This document shows, piece after piece, positions 8,735-17,645 of a stretch of DNA of 64,000 nucleotides. The stretch spans positions 1,302,001 through 1,366,000 of the forward strand of contig CAXXHC010000001.1 of the NCBI GenBank assembly GCA_963663525.2, written 5' to 3'. Numbering within the stretch: position 1 is the first letter of the stretch; every line of letters begins with the position of its first letter. The DNA comes from G963663525 sp963663525. GTDB lineage: Bacteria > Myxococcota_A > SURF-8 > G963663525. The notes below the pieces were generated by a model, which was given only the letters and a program-made list of their open reading frames with translations, made no database searches and had not been told where the DNA came from. Position numbers and translations under genes: made by a program.

Positions 8735-10246
8735 GCCTCCTCGCTATTTACTGTGGGTAAGCAGTTTCATCTGCGGCAGGTCGAAGTCTAGCTTTCCAGC
8801 GACGAGGAAGATCATGGTTCGAAGCTTCCTAAACGACCTGAACCCTCTGGCCTTGCGCTTGGCCGCCTGAATTATACCGTTGATGCCTTCCACCAGCCCT
8901 TGTGTCAAACCTGACTGAAACCACCGCAATACCCCATCCCAGTGGGTCTTGATCGTTTTGGCTACCTTGATCATCGGCGGCAGTTGGCTGTGCGTGGCCC
9001 AGAAATACCAGTACTGCAACTGCTTCTCACCGTCATCTGGATGGCCTGCGTAGTCGGCATATACCGACTGAAGCGTCTCTTTGAGCCGATAGCCCCTGGC
9101 CGTTTTCAGCGTGCTGTCTTTCAACTCATCGAACTTCTCTCGCTCTTTGTCCGTAAGGTTTTGCTCGTTTTTCAACCAGACCCATCTCGTCTTTTCCAAC
9201 TCAGTCCTGTCTTGGCGCTCCTCACGCCGCACCTCGTCCACGGCCTTGTTGACAAGCTTCATCACGTGGAAGCGGTCGAAGGTCATCGCCGCATCGGGAA
9301 ACTGTTTCCCAACCCCCTTGATGAACGCCGCTGACATGTCCATGCTGAACTCTTTCACCTGTTCGGGTTTACCGCCGTGAGCGTGAAGCTCAGCCTCGAA
9401 GCCCGCCACCGTCCGGTGGTCTTTGCCGGGCTCCACGTGCAGAACCTTCGCCTCGTCCATGTCCACGAACACCGTCACGTAGTCGTGCCCACGGGAACGG
9501 CTGGTTTCATCCACGCCCACCGCTTCGACCTCGGACCAGTCCTGCTTCGCCAGACTCGAGTCCACATAGTATTCCAGCACCCGCCAGATCCGCGTGTCGT
9601 GCTCACCAAGTATTTCGCCGATCCCCTTGGGCGTCATGCCCTTTCTGGCCATAAGCAGTACCAGCGCCTCAAAAAGCAGCGTGAACCCCGCACCAGGACG
9701 CGCCCAAGGTACCTCCACCGTTTTTACTCCGTGTTCAGGGCATTTGATCCGGGGTAGGCGTGCGTGAAGATACGCCTCGTGCTGAAAAAAGTTCAGATGT
9801 CGCCAACTCCTCTCGTTCGTATCGTGAACCCCGCAAGCCACCTCGCATTGCGGGCACGCAAACCGGCTCCCGGCGGGAAAATCCAGGTACAGATCCAACC
9901 GGTGGCGCTCGGCGTCAAAGTCAATATCCACCACCTCCCAGGGAGGGGTCAATCCAAGAGCCATCGTGAAAAGTCCGCGCTCGTCCATCTCTTGCTCCTT
10001 CAGTGTGCAAAGGTTACACTGGCAGAACTTCGGCGGAGGATAAGGCAACGCGGGGACGCGACCCGAGCGCCGTCGAAGGTCCGAACCTGGAAAGGAGGGG
10101 GAAACCTCTCCTTTTCTCTTTATCCCTTATTACAACAACCAGGTTTGGACTTCAAAGCGATAAATCCCAGGGGTGCGGGGACGGGTCCCCGGATCGGCGA
10201 AGCCGATGCATAAGCTGCCGTTACCCACACTAAACAGCGAAGAGCC
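8735..10246 (-). mobile_element. ISL3-type insertion sequence, copy 1 (1512 bp)
   Basis: The ends are imperfect inverted repeats: left GCCTCCTCGCTATTTACTG and right (read inwards) GGCTCTTCGCTGTTTAGTG, both followed by TGGGTAA. The element is bounded by the 8-bp duplication GTAAATGT. Its single transposase is on the minus strand. It lies in the gap between the NACHT gene and hsdR. A second copy of the same length with an identical transposase is at 20122-21633 in the same orientation, which implies recent transposition. Confidence 0.95.
8744..9988 (-). CDS. ISL3-family transposase
   Basis: The 414-residue protein has the family order: an N-terminal zinc-binding region (FACPQCEVACG near 44-52, IKCPEHGVKT near 81), then an RNase H-like DDE domain with AVGVDETS (Asp160), DMSAAF and FDRFHV (about 217-241) and LVEGING (Glu367). 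It should bind the terminal repeats and move the element. ATG 9988 is chosen because AAGGAG lies six bases upstream; an in-frame ATG at 10048 would add 20 residues with poor start context. No disruption is visible, so the element is probably active. Confidence 0.93.
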   Translation of the reverse strand: MDERGLFTMALGLTPPWEVVDIDFDAERHRLDLYLDFPAGSRFACPQCEVACGVHDTNERSWRHLNFFQHEAYLHARLPRIKCPEHGVKTVEVPWARPGAGFTLLFEALVLLMARKGMTPKGIGEILGEHDTRIWRVLEYYVDSSLAKQDWSEVEAVGVDETSRSRGHDYVTVFVDMDEAKVLHVEPGKDHRTVAGFEAELHAHGGKPEQVKEFSMDMSAAFIKGVGKQFPDAAMTFDRFHVMKLVNKAVDEVRREERQDRTELEKTRWVWLKNEQNLTDKEREKFDELKDSTLKTARGYRLKETLQSVYADYAGHPDDGEKQLQYWYFWATHSQLPPMIKVAKTIKTHWDGVLRWFQSGLTQGLVEGINGIIQAAKRKARGFRSFRKLRTMIFLVAGKLDFDLPQMKLLTHSK

Positions 10247-10254
10247 GTAAATGT
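10247..10254. repeat. Target-site duplication of ISL3-type copy 1 (right)
   Basis: GTAAATGT follows the right end of the element exactly and matches 8727-8734. Confidence 0.95.
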
Positions 10255-10260
10255 TGTGTT

Positions 10261-10268
10261 GAAGGAGA
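10261..10268 (+). promoter_or_regulatory. Stranded ribosome binding site of hsdR
   Basis: GAAGGAGA here is followed by TTATAA and then the IS4-type element. The same TTATAA reappears at 11903-11908 directly before the hsdR GTG. Removing the element restores AAGGAG, a seven-base spacer and GTG, a near-ideal Shine-Dalgarno layout. The site is now 1.6 kb from its start codon. Confidence 0.75.
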
Positions 10269-10274
10269 TTATAA

Positions 10275-11902
10275 CTCAAGTTTCGGGGTTCGCCGAAACA
10301 ACTTAACCATTTGATATAATAGAATAAAAGGCTCCTTTAGGAGGTCCAAGTTAGTGTTGGTGACAAGCCTGCCAACCCATTCCCCCAGAGGAGCCATGAA
10401 CAAGCATATCAGAACCGTTTGCAAACTGCCAACCCCTTTGAACGCCACGATCAGCCAGCCGGAATTTCTGGTGGACAACGAGATGCTGGGAGGGCTGATC
10501 GACGTGGGCGTCTTCACGCTGGCCGTGCGTACCGGAATGGCCAAACGTTCCGGACATCCGGTGAAAGAGACGCTTTTTGCGCTGCTGTTGTGGCCGCTTT
10601 TGGGTCTGCGCTCGATTCACACGTTCTGCGGCATGGGAACAAAGCAGATGTTCCCCGGCGGAAAGGACGCGCTGTACGATTTTTTGAATCGGGAGAACGT
10701 CAACTGGCGTGCCTGTCAGTCCAGTGCGGCGCTTCGGGCGGCACGCCTGCACGGCCTGCTTGGCTCCAAAAGCGCTCTTGTCGCCGACGACACGGTGAAA
10801 ACGCGCCGGGGAAAAAAGATGGAGGGGGTCAGCGGACACTTCGACCACCTGCAAAGGCGCACGGTGCGCGGCGAGCAGGTGCTGCAACTGGGACTGGCCG
10901 GGGAGAAAGGGTTTCTGCCGGTGGATGCGCAGATCTACATCAGCTCCAGCCGTCCGCAGGGCTTGTTGCGGCCCTTCCGGGATGGACGCAGCCACGCGGC
11001 CCGTCGTTTCCGGGAGGCCGCGCAAACGAAGATCGAGATGCTGTGCGCCATGCTGCGCCGGGCAGTGAAACAGGGGTTTTCGGTCACGTATTTTCTGGCC
11101 GATTCCTGGTTCATGGCCAAGGAGGTGGTTCGCACGGCTCTGGATTGCGGGTTGACCCCGGTGCTGCGCTTGAAAAAGGGGAACCTCAAATTCCGGATCG
11201 ACGGACAGGGACCGGGCTCGGAGGAACTCACAGTCGGGGAAATCTACGCCCGGATCGACAAGAGAAGCCTGCGCAAATTGCCGGGCCTGGGGCGCAAGGC
11301 GGCTCACGTCCTGGCCGTGCTCGACCTGGCCCGCGAAGGCGAAGCGCCCCGGCTGCATATCGTGCAACTGCTTTTCGTGCGCGGCTTGGAGCCGGAGAAG
11401 GGAAAGAAGTCCTGGGCTTGTTTCCTCTGCAGCGACATCGGATTGGCTCCGGAAGACGTACTCGAAGCCTACGCTCTGCGTTGGGGGATCGAGGTCTACT
11501 TCAAGGAAGTGAAGCAACATCTGGGATTGCTCAAAGAGCAGACCGCAAGCTTCGCCTCGCACATCGCCTCGATCCATCTCACCGCCCTGCGCTATATCCT
11601 GTTGTTGCACTCGGCCCTCAAGGGTGGAGGGGTGAGCTTCGGGGAGGCCCGCGATCACGTGACGGGTCAGATGAGAACCCTGACCTTTGCCTCCCTGCTG
11701 TGGGCGCTGTTCAAGGCCCTGATCCACGGTGCGTTGGATACTCTGCGAGAAGAACTGGGCGAGAAGACCCTTGCCCGCGTCGCAGAAGTGATCGACTCCG
11801 CCGTGGAAGCGTTTTTGGAAAAGGCTCTTCAACTTACCTCGCAAGACCTGGAGGAGGACGAAATCGCAATTCCGGCATGATCAACGAACCCCGAAACTTG
11901 AG
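10275..11902 (+). mobile_element. IS4-type insertion sequence (1628 bp)
   Basis: Perfect 18-bp inverted repeats lie at 10275-10292 (CTCAAGTTTCGGGGTTCG) and 11885-11902. They are flanked by TTATAA on both sides (10269-10274 and 11903-11908), read as a 6-bp target duplication; because TTATAA is itself a palindrome, the exact boundary is ambiguous by those bases. One transposase gene fills the element. Only about 22 bases separate it from the ISL3-type element. It splits hsdR's ribosome binding site from the start codon. Confidence 0.92.
10396..11880 (+). CDS. IS4-family DDE transposase
   Basis: The 494-residue protein has the IS4-type DDE triad: Asp131 in VADDTVK, Asp236 in FLADSWFM, and Glu366 within YALRWGIEVYFKEVK (about 359-373), which fits the Y-(2)-R-(3)-E-(6)-K signature exactly. 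ATG 10396 follows AGAGGAG; an upstream frame extension from 10354 lacks such a site. The gene ends 22 bases before the right end of the element. It should catalyse cut-and-paste movement. No frameshift or stop is visible, so it may be active. It points towards hsdR, so read-through from it could transcribe hsdR. Confidence 0.93.
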   Translation: MNKHIRTVCKLPTPLNATISQPEFLVDNEMLGGLIDVGVFTLAVRTGMAKRSGHPVKETLFALLLWPLLGLRSIHTFCGMGTKQMFPGGKDALYDFLNRENVNWRACQSSAALRAARLHGLLGSKSALVADDTVKTRRGKKMEGVSGHFDHLQRRTVRGEQVLQLGLAGEKGFLPVDAQIYISSSRPQGLLRPFRDGRSHAARRFREAAQTKIEMLCAMLRRAVKQGFSVTYFLADSWFMAKEVVRTALDCGLTPVLRLKKGNLKFRIDGQGPGSEELTVGEIYARIDKRSLRKLPGLGRKAAHVLAVLDLAREGEAPRLHIVQLLFVRGLEPEKGKKSWACFLCSDIGLAPEDVLEAYALRWGIEVYFKEVKQHLGLLKEQTASFASHIASIHLTALRYILLLHSALKGGGVSFGEARDHVTGQMRTLTFASLLWALFKALIHGALDTLREELGEKTLARVAEVIDSAVEAFLEKALQLTSQDLEEDEIAIPA

Positions 11903-11908
11903 TTATAA

Positions 11909-14900
11909 GTGTCAAGTTATCTCAACGAAGCACAGATTGAAATGGCGACTATGGAGTGCTTCCGCAAGTTGGGATTCGAGTACATTCATGGTCCCGACAT
12001 CGCCCCGGAAATGCCGGATGCCGAGCGGGAGGATTATCATCAGGTAGTTTTAAAAGGCCGCTTGCAAGACGCCGTGGCGCGACTGAACCCGAACCTCCCC
12101 GCTTATGCCCATGAAGAGGCCGTGCGAAAGGTTCTGTTGACCGAATCCCCATCGTTGACGGCCAATAACCATGCCTTCCACCGGATGCTGACCGAGGGTG
12201 TCTTCGTGGAAGTCACTCATGATGACGGGCGCACCAGCCATGAGCCTGTTCAACTGATTGATTTCGACAACCCTGAGAACAACGACTGGCTGGCCGTCAA
12301 CCAATTCACCGTTATAGAAGGCCAGTACAACCGTCGCCCTGACATCGTGATCTTCGTTAACGGTTTGCCTCTAGGTGTCATTGAGCTGAAGAACCCGGCA
12401 GACGAGAATGCCGATCTTGATTCAGCCTACAACCAGTTCCAGACCTACAAGATGCAGATCCCGACTCTGTTCACCTATAATGAGGTGCTGGTGATCTCGG
12501 ACGGACTGGAAGCCCGTATCGGCTCCCTGACTGCCCCACGCGAGCGATTCGTGCCGTGGCGCACCATTGACGGCATCGAGGAAGCCCCGGACAGCATGCC
12601 GGAGTTGCAGGTGCTGATTCATGGCGTGTTCGAGAAATCCATCTTTCTCGATTTCATCCGACATTACGTGGTCTTTGAGGAAACCAAAGAAGAGATAAAG
12701 AAAAAGATCGCCGCCTACCATCAGTTTCACGCGGTGCGGGTGGCTATCGATGAAACCGTCACGGCCAGCCGCACAAGCGGAGACCGGCGCATCGGGGTTG
12801 TCTGGCATACGCAGGGTAGCGGGAAATCCCTGACGATGGCGTTCTATTCCGGCAAAGTGGTGTTGCACCCGGACATGGAAAACCCCACCATTGTGGTTAT
12901 CACGGATAGGAACGATCTGGACGATCAGCTTTTCGATACCTTCGCCTCCTGCCATGAACTCCTCCGGCAGAAGCCCGTCCAGATTGACTCCCGAAATGGT
13001 CTGAGGGAACGGCTCAAGGTCGCCAGCGGGGGCGTGTATTTCACCACCATTCAAAAATTCCTACCCGAAATCAAGGGGGATACCTTCCCCATGCTGTCCG
13101 ACCGCAGGAACATCATCGTCATTGCGGACGAAGCGCACCGAAGCCAGTACGATTTCATCGACGGCTACGCCCGCCACATGCGGGACGCCATGCCGAACGC
13201 CTCGTTCATCGGCTTTACCGGCACCCCGATTGAGATGCAGGACAAGAACACCAAGGCTGTGTTCGGAGAATACATCAGCATTTACGACATCCAACAGGCC
13301 GTCATTGATGGGGCAACGGTTCCCATCTATTACGAATCCCGCCTGGCTAAACTGGCCTTGGATGAAGCCTACAAGCCCCGGATCGATCCCGATTTCGAGG
13401 AAATCACCGAGGGCGAGGAAGTCGACAAGCAGGAAAAGCTCAAAACCAAATGGGCGGCGCTGGAAGCCGTGGTGGGCAGTCAGGAACGGCTGGACATCAT
13501 CGCCGCCGACTTCGTGGAACATTTCGAGAACCGCCTCGGTGCCATGGACGGCAAGGCCATGATTGTCACCATGAGCCGCCGCATCGCCGTGGAGCTTTAC
13601 AAGGCCATCGTCAAGCTGCGCCCCGACTGGCACGACGAGGACGATACCAAAGACCAGATCAAGGTGGTCATGACCGGCTCGGCCTCCGATCCGGTGGATT
13701 GGCAGCAACACATCCGCAACAAACCGGCCAGAGAGAAAATCGCCCAACGGTACAAAGACCCGAACGACCCGTTCAAGATCGTGATCGTCCGCGATATGTG
13801 GCTGACCGGCTTTGACGCACCCTGCATGCACACCATGTATCTTGACAAGCCCATGCGGGGGCATGGACTCATGCAGGCCATCGCAAGAGTCAACCGGGTG
13901 TTCAAGGATAAGCCGGGCGGCCTTGTAGTGGATTACCTCGGACTGGCCGATAACCTCAAACAGGCACTGGCGAACTACACAGAGAGCGGCGGGAAAGGCT
14001 CTACGGCCAATCTTCAGGCCGAAGCCGTGGCCATCATGAAAGAGAAACTCGATATCTGCCGGGCGCTTTTTCATGGATTCGACTATTCCGGTTACCTGAC
14101 CGGGGATGCGGGCGAGCGGCTGAGGATCATCAAAGCTGCCCTGAACTTCATTCTCGGTGTGGATGACGGCCAGAAACGTCTAGTTCAGCACGTGACCGAG
14201 TTGTCCAAAGCATTTGCTCTTGCCGTTCCCCACGAGGACGCCATAGCGGTACGGGATGAGATCGGTTTCCTGCAGGCCGTCAAGGCTGCATTGGTCAAAC
14301 GATCCCCCAAAGATCCACGAATGACCGCCGAGCAGATGGAACTGGCCATCCGGCAGATTGTCTCTCAGGCGGTATCTTCCAATGAGGTAGTGGACATCTT
14401 TGCCGCCGCTGGCTTGGATAAACCCGATCTGTCCATCCTGTCGGATGAATTTCTGGCTGAAGTACGGGGAATGGAACACAAGAACCTTGCCCTCGAAGCC
14501 TTGAAACGCCTCCTGAACGACGAGATCAAGACACGCCGGAAAACCAGCCTGGTACAAGCCCGGAACTTCTCCGAGCTATTGGAGGCATCCCTAAAGAGGT
14601 ACACCAACAGGGCAATCACCACGGTTCAGGTCATCGAAGCCCTGATTGAGCTAGCTAAAAAGATGAGGGAAGCAGACAAACGGGGTGAGGATCTGGGCCT
14701 CGGCACCGAGGAACTGGCCTTCTACGATGCATTGGAGACCAACGATTCTGCTGTGCAGGTGCTGGGGGATGAGGTGCTGAAGCAGATCGCCCTCGACCTG
14801 AAGGTGACAATTCAACGGAATGCCAGCATTGACTGGACGGTGAGAGAGAACGTCCGAGCCAAGCTCAGGGTGATGGTCAAACGGATTCTGAAGAAACACG

Positions 14901-14989
14901 GTTACCCACCCGACAGACAGGAAAAGGCCACACAGACCGTTCTCGAACAGGCCGAGCATCTGGCGGAACAATGGGCGGCGGGAGCATGA
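11909..14989 (+). CDS. hsdR: Type I restriction endonuclease (R) subunit
   Basis: The 1026-residue protein has the HsdR layout: an N-terminal PD-(D/E)XK nuclease domain (PDIVIFVNGLPLGVIELKN, about 144-162), an SF2 translocase with Walker A TQGSGKS (about 301), DEAH (about 407), TGTPI (about 437) and QAIARVNR (about 657), and a helical C-terminal region that would dock on M2S. It should translocate and cut unmethylated DNA. The start is GTG 11909, matching the usual family N-terminus. The coding region is intact, but the IS4-type element ends six bases upstream and has removed the ribosome binding site, so expression may be lost or depend on other signals. Confidence 0.93.
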   Translation: MSSYLNEAQIEMATMECFRKLGFEYIHGPDIAPEMPDAEREDYHQVVLKGRLQDAVARLNPNLPAYAHEEAVRKVLLTESPSLTANNHAFHRMLTEGVFVEVTHDDGRTSHEPVQLIDFDNPENNDWLAVNQFTVIEGQYNRRPDIVIFVNGLPLGVIELKNPADENADLDSAYNQFQTYKMQIPTLFTYNEVLVISDGLEARIGSLTAPRERFVPWRTIDGIEEAPDSMPELQVLIHGVFEKSIFLDFIRHYVVFEETKEEIKKKIAAYHQFHAVRVAIDETVTASRTSGDRRIGVVWHTQGSGKSLTMAFYSGKVVLHPDMENPTIVVITDRNDLDDQLFDTFASCHELLRQKPVQIDSRNGLRERLKVASGGVYFTTIQKFLPEIKGDTFPMLSDRRNIIVIADEAHRSQYDFIDGYARHMRDAMPNASFIGFTGTPIEMQDKNTKAVFGEYISIYDIQQAVIDGATVPIYYESRLAKLALDEAYKPRIDPDFEEITEGEEVDKQEKLKTKWAALEAVVGSQERLDIIAADFVEHFENRLGAMDGKAMIVTMSRRIAVELYKAIVKLRPDWHDEDDTKDQIKVVMTGSASDPVDWQQHIRNKPAREKIAQRYKDPNDPFKIVIVRDMWLTGFDAPCMHTMYLDKPMRGHGLMQAIARVNRVFKDKPGGLVVDYLGLADNLKQALANYTESGGKGSTANLQAEAVAIMKEKLDICRALFHGFDYSGYLTGDAGERLRIIKAALNFILGVDDGQKRLVQHVTELSKAFALAVPHEDAIAVRDEIGFLQAVKAALVKRSPKDPRMTAEQMELAIRQIVSQAVSSNEVVDIFAAAGLDKPDLSILSDEFLAEVRGMEHKNLALEALKRLLNDEIKTRRKTSLVQARNFSELLEASLKRYTNRAITTVQVIEALIELAKKMREADKRGEDLGLGTEELAFYDALETNDSAVQVLGDEVLKQIALDLKVTIQRNASIDWTVRENVRAKLRVMVKRILKKHGYPPDRQEKATQTVLEQAEHLAEQWAAGA

Positions 14990-15092
14990 TTTTCAGATGA
15001 CAGACTTTTCATAAAAATGGTCAGTAAGATTCGTCGGTTTGGAAATGCAGCAAGACCTTGAATAATAGCCTTTTACGCATTGCGGAGGAATA

Positions 15093-16004
15093 ATGACAAG
15101 CAAAACAGACAAAATACTGAAAATCCATCCTTTCGCATTGATGTTCCCCCAGATGACAGATGAAGAAATCTCTGCATTAGCGAAAGACATCAGGAAAAAT
15201 GGCCTGGTACATCCCATTCTCATGTTCGAAGGGAAAATTCTTGACGGCCGCAATCGCTATCTGGCCTGTCAGAAAGCAGGGATCAAGCCGAAAACAGAGA
15301 ACTTTACAGGCACGAGAACGGAAGCCTTTGAAAGAGTCATCAGTCTTAACTTCACGCGACGCCATTTGACAACCCCACAAAAAGCAGTTTTGGCCTTACA
15401 GATTCTCGAAGAAGAACAAAAACTGGCCAAGAAAAGGATGCAGGCAGGCAAGAACCCTCCACAAAATTTTGTGGAGGGTCAGGCTGATAATGCAAGGTTA
15501 GGAGAAGCCAATGAAATAGCTGGCGAGAAAGCAGGAATTTCCAAGGAGACAGTAAGGCAAGCGAATAAGATCAAGGAAAAGGCTCCAGATGTACTTGACG
15601 CAATGAAAAGCGGACAGATCAAGTCAATGCCGGAAGCGCAGAAATTATCAAAATTGCCCCAAAAGCAACGAGATGAAATTTTACGACTTATGAAGGCTCA
15701 TGGGCTGAGAGTCCAAGAAGCGCTGAATATAAAAGAATCGTCAGCAAGCAAACAGCGGAAGAAATCCCGAAAAGGTACCCAAAGCAAATCAGAGAAAAGC
15801 AAAGCTGCTGATGCCAAAGATGTATTCACATTATTTGATTATTTCAGAATCGCTTTGTCTAAATCGACGATGCCATCAGGAGAACGTAGGGAACTTCGGC
15901 AGAAAGTGCTGAAATTCCTCAGGGAGGAATTGCCCGATCCCCAGAAAAAGACAAAGAAAAAGCAAGAAGAAGATGAGCCATCATTCCTCGATACACTCTA
16001 CTAA
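15093..16004 (+). CDS. ParB-like nuclease-fold DNA-binding protein
   Basis: Residues about 10-110 form a ParB N-terminal domain: FPQMTDEEISALAKDIRKNG, then the box ILDGRNRYLACQKAG, then TEAFERVISLNFTRRHLT. Residues about 130-190 hold a ParB-type helix-turn-helix (ISKETVRQANKIKEKAPDV), and a basic Lys/Ser linker leads to a helical tail. ATG 15093 follows GCGGAGGAAT. Solo ParB-like proteins of this size occur on plasmids and integrative elements, where they act in partitioning or regulation. No ParA lies nearby. Its 3' end overlaps the convergent gene by 24 bases. Confidence 0.8.
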   Translation: MTSKTDKILKIHPFALMFPQMTDEEISALAKDIRKNGLVHPILMFEGKILDGRNRYLACQKAGIKPKTENFTGTRTEAFERVISLNFTRRHLTTPQKAVLALQILEEEQKLAKKRMQAGKNPPQNFVEGQADNARLGEANEIAGEKAGISKETVRQANKIKEKAPDVLDAMKSGQIKSMPEAQKLSKLPQKQRDEILRLMKAHGLRVQEALNIKESSASKQRKKSRKGTQSKSEKSKAADAKDVFTLFDYFRIALSKSTMPSGERRELRQKVLKFLREELPDPQKKTKKKQEEDEPSFLDTLY

Positions 16005-17024
16005 ACGATCCTTGCCAAGTTGGGAGTCCAGCACGAGGCGAGGTTCCGTTCTGACTGATGTAGGCATTCCATCAATGATTGTATCCATGTAAAATCCCTG
16101 TGGTGAAGCTGGAGGTTTCGTGCCGTTGGCTCTATCTTCAGCATCGCTATAAAGATTGTGTGTTAAAATGTATGAAAAACTTCCTTTCACCCAGAGCTTT
16201 TCTTTCTTCACAAAATCTACCATCCTTTTCGCGTCTGCCATTGAAGCCTCTGCCCAGGCATCCATGATCGGTGTGAAATGGTGTTCAGTAAACCTCTCGC
16301 CCGCTTCGATTGCTATTAAATTCCACCCAGCAGCCTTGATGGCCTCCTCTTTTTTTCTGCGGTTTCGATTGTATTTCGAAGCCTGACTTTGCATACGGGG
16401 TTGGCCAAAGGCCTCGATTAGAAGGAAAGGAGCGACCAGAAAATCAACTGTGGCTTCAGGATGCAAATTTCGAATGCCCAGAGAACTGTATTTTAGGTTC
16501 GACCAATGTGGAACTCGCCAATCAACAAGATAACTGTGGATGACGACTTCAGCCGCGGAACGAACCACACAGCCATCCGGCATCTTATGATGGTGATAGG
16601 TTTTCTGGTAAAAAGGCTTTTCACGTCCCTTTTCATCTCGTTCCAAATGAAATTGGAACTCTTTCTTTGGGGGGTTGTAAGGACTTTTATTTGTGATGGT
16701 TTCGGATTCCTCATCCGGGATTTCGATATCAGTCCAATCAAGGTTGTAGGTATTCGGGCCCGTTGCAAATGAGGGAATGATCGTGAGCAGACCGATATCA
16801 GAGAGTTCTATTATTGCTCTTTTAACAGTTGGTACTGAGAGACCGGCAAGTCTGGCAATGGTCGCTTGAGAGGGATGGCAAGCATCTGGGAATCGGCGAT
16901 GAAAATCCCAGATCACAGCAAGAGCAGCACGCGCCGCAGGCGAGATTGCTCTCCAGATACCTGAGCTTATCAACTCGGGCAGAGGGAAAGTTGCCGGTGA
17001 TGGATGGATGGAAACCGTGGGCAT
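15981..17024 (-). CDS. HTH protein with a PD-(D/E)XK nuclease-like C-terminal domain
   Basis: Residues about 25-90 form a winged helix-turn-helix of the kind seen in plasmid replication initiators and phage regulators (ATIARLAGLSVPTVKRAIIE). Residues about 155-260 look like a DUF559/Vsr-type PD-(D/E)XK fold: SAAEVVIHSYL (possible first Glu), ATVDFLVAPFLLIEAFGQ (Asp, then Glu), and AGWNLIAIEAGE. The ATG at 17024 follows AGGAGG. The protein may be a sequence-specific DNA-binding endonuclease or a replication initiator. The nuclease assignment is my reading of the pattern, not a family match I can confirm. Confidence 0.6.
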   Translation of the reverse strand: MPTVSIHPSPATFPLPELISSGIWRAISPAARAALAVIWDFHRRFPDACHPSQATIARLAGLSVPTVKRAIIELSDIGLLTIIPSFATGPNTYNLDWTDIEIPDEESETITNKSPYNPPKKEFQFHLERDEKGREKPFYQKTYHHHKMPDGCVVRSAAEVVIHSYLVDWRVPHWSNLKYSSLGIRNLHPEATVDFLVAPFLLIEAFGQPRMQSQASKYNRNRRKKEEAIKAAGWNLIAIEAGERFTEHHFTPIMDAWAEASMADAKRMVDFVKKEKLWVKGSFSYILTHNLYSDAEDRANGTKPPASPQGFYMDTIIDGMPTSVRTEPRLVLDSQLGKDRLVECIEE

Positions 17025-17052
17025 TGCGTCCTCCTAAATTGAAATTCATGAA

Positions 17053-17098
17053 AAAATATGATCCCCTAATAAAGAACTATATTAAGGGATCATATTTT
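17053..17098 (-). terminator. Inverted repeat, probable terminator of the upstream leftward gene
   Basis: The 16-bp arms at 17053-17068 and 17083-17098 match except for one position (AAAATATGATCCC core) and enclose a 14-base loop. On the minus strand the stem is followed by a T-run, so it can terminate transcription of the 167-residue gene that ends at 17113. It also lies 29-74 bases before the start of the HTH protein at 17024 and could be its operator. Confidence 0.6.
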
Positions 17099-17112
17099 CC
17101 GGGCGTTTTGGT

Positions 17113-17616
17113 TTATTCCCCTTCGACAAGCAATCTAAAACTTTCACTTATCTCGTCTGGTATCTCTTCGACACGTAAGGCGAGATAACCAGCATCCTCA
17201 TTTTCGTTATCTTGGGTCGTGGCAAGCATGTCCTTCATTGCAGCGATTCCTACTGACCACCTGCTCGCCTTCAGATGAGTGTACCCATAGATATCGCGGT
17301 TGTTTATCCCACCCACGCGGATATCCACCAGAGCCCATCTCTCTGACCCGTGTTTGATCGTGTATTCGGTGTATTCGACGGGATTGTCACCATCATCGTC
17401 GCTGCTGAGGACACTCACGTTTATTGTGCTACCTAGCCTGTCTCGGCGGTTAACGCCGTAGTCAGCGAAATTGGCATCAGCCAATATAATCGCCTGCCTG
17501 ATTTTTGTGGCCGATTCCACTTCGACGTGCGCTGCCACCAAAGGCAGTTTTCGTAGCTCTTCAAGCAGGTCTGTTTTAGCTGTGATTTCAAGCTTGGGGG
17601 TGATTTTTGTTTTCAT
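17113..17616 (-). CDS. Hypothetical protein, 167 aa
   Basis: ATG 17616 has a strong ribosome binding site (AAGGAGGAGACAAG). The protein is soluble and acidic, with a helical N-terminal third (LEITAKTDLLEELRKLPLV) and a beta-rich middle (STINVSVLSSDDDGDN, YTEYTIKHGSERWALVDIRV). No motif I recognise is present. It follows an excisionase-like HTH gene by 29 bases on the same strand and probably shares its transcript; an inverted repeat behind its stop may terminate that transcript. Confidence 0.6.
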   Translation of the reverse strand: MKTKITPKLEITAKTDLLEELRKLPLVAAHVEVESATKIRQAIILADANFADYGVNRRDRLGSTINVSVLSSDDDGDNPVEYTEYTIKHGSERWALVDIRVGGINNRDIYGYTHLKASRWSVGIAAMKDMLATTQDNENEDAGYLALRVEEIPDEISESFRLLVEGE

Positions 17617-17645
17617 CTTGTCTCCTCCTTTCGAGGGGTATGGGA

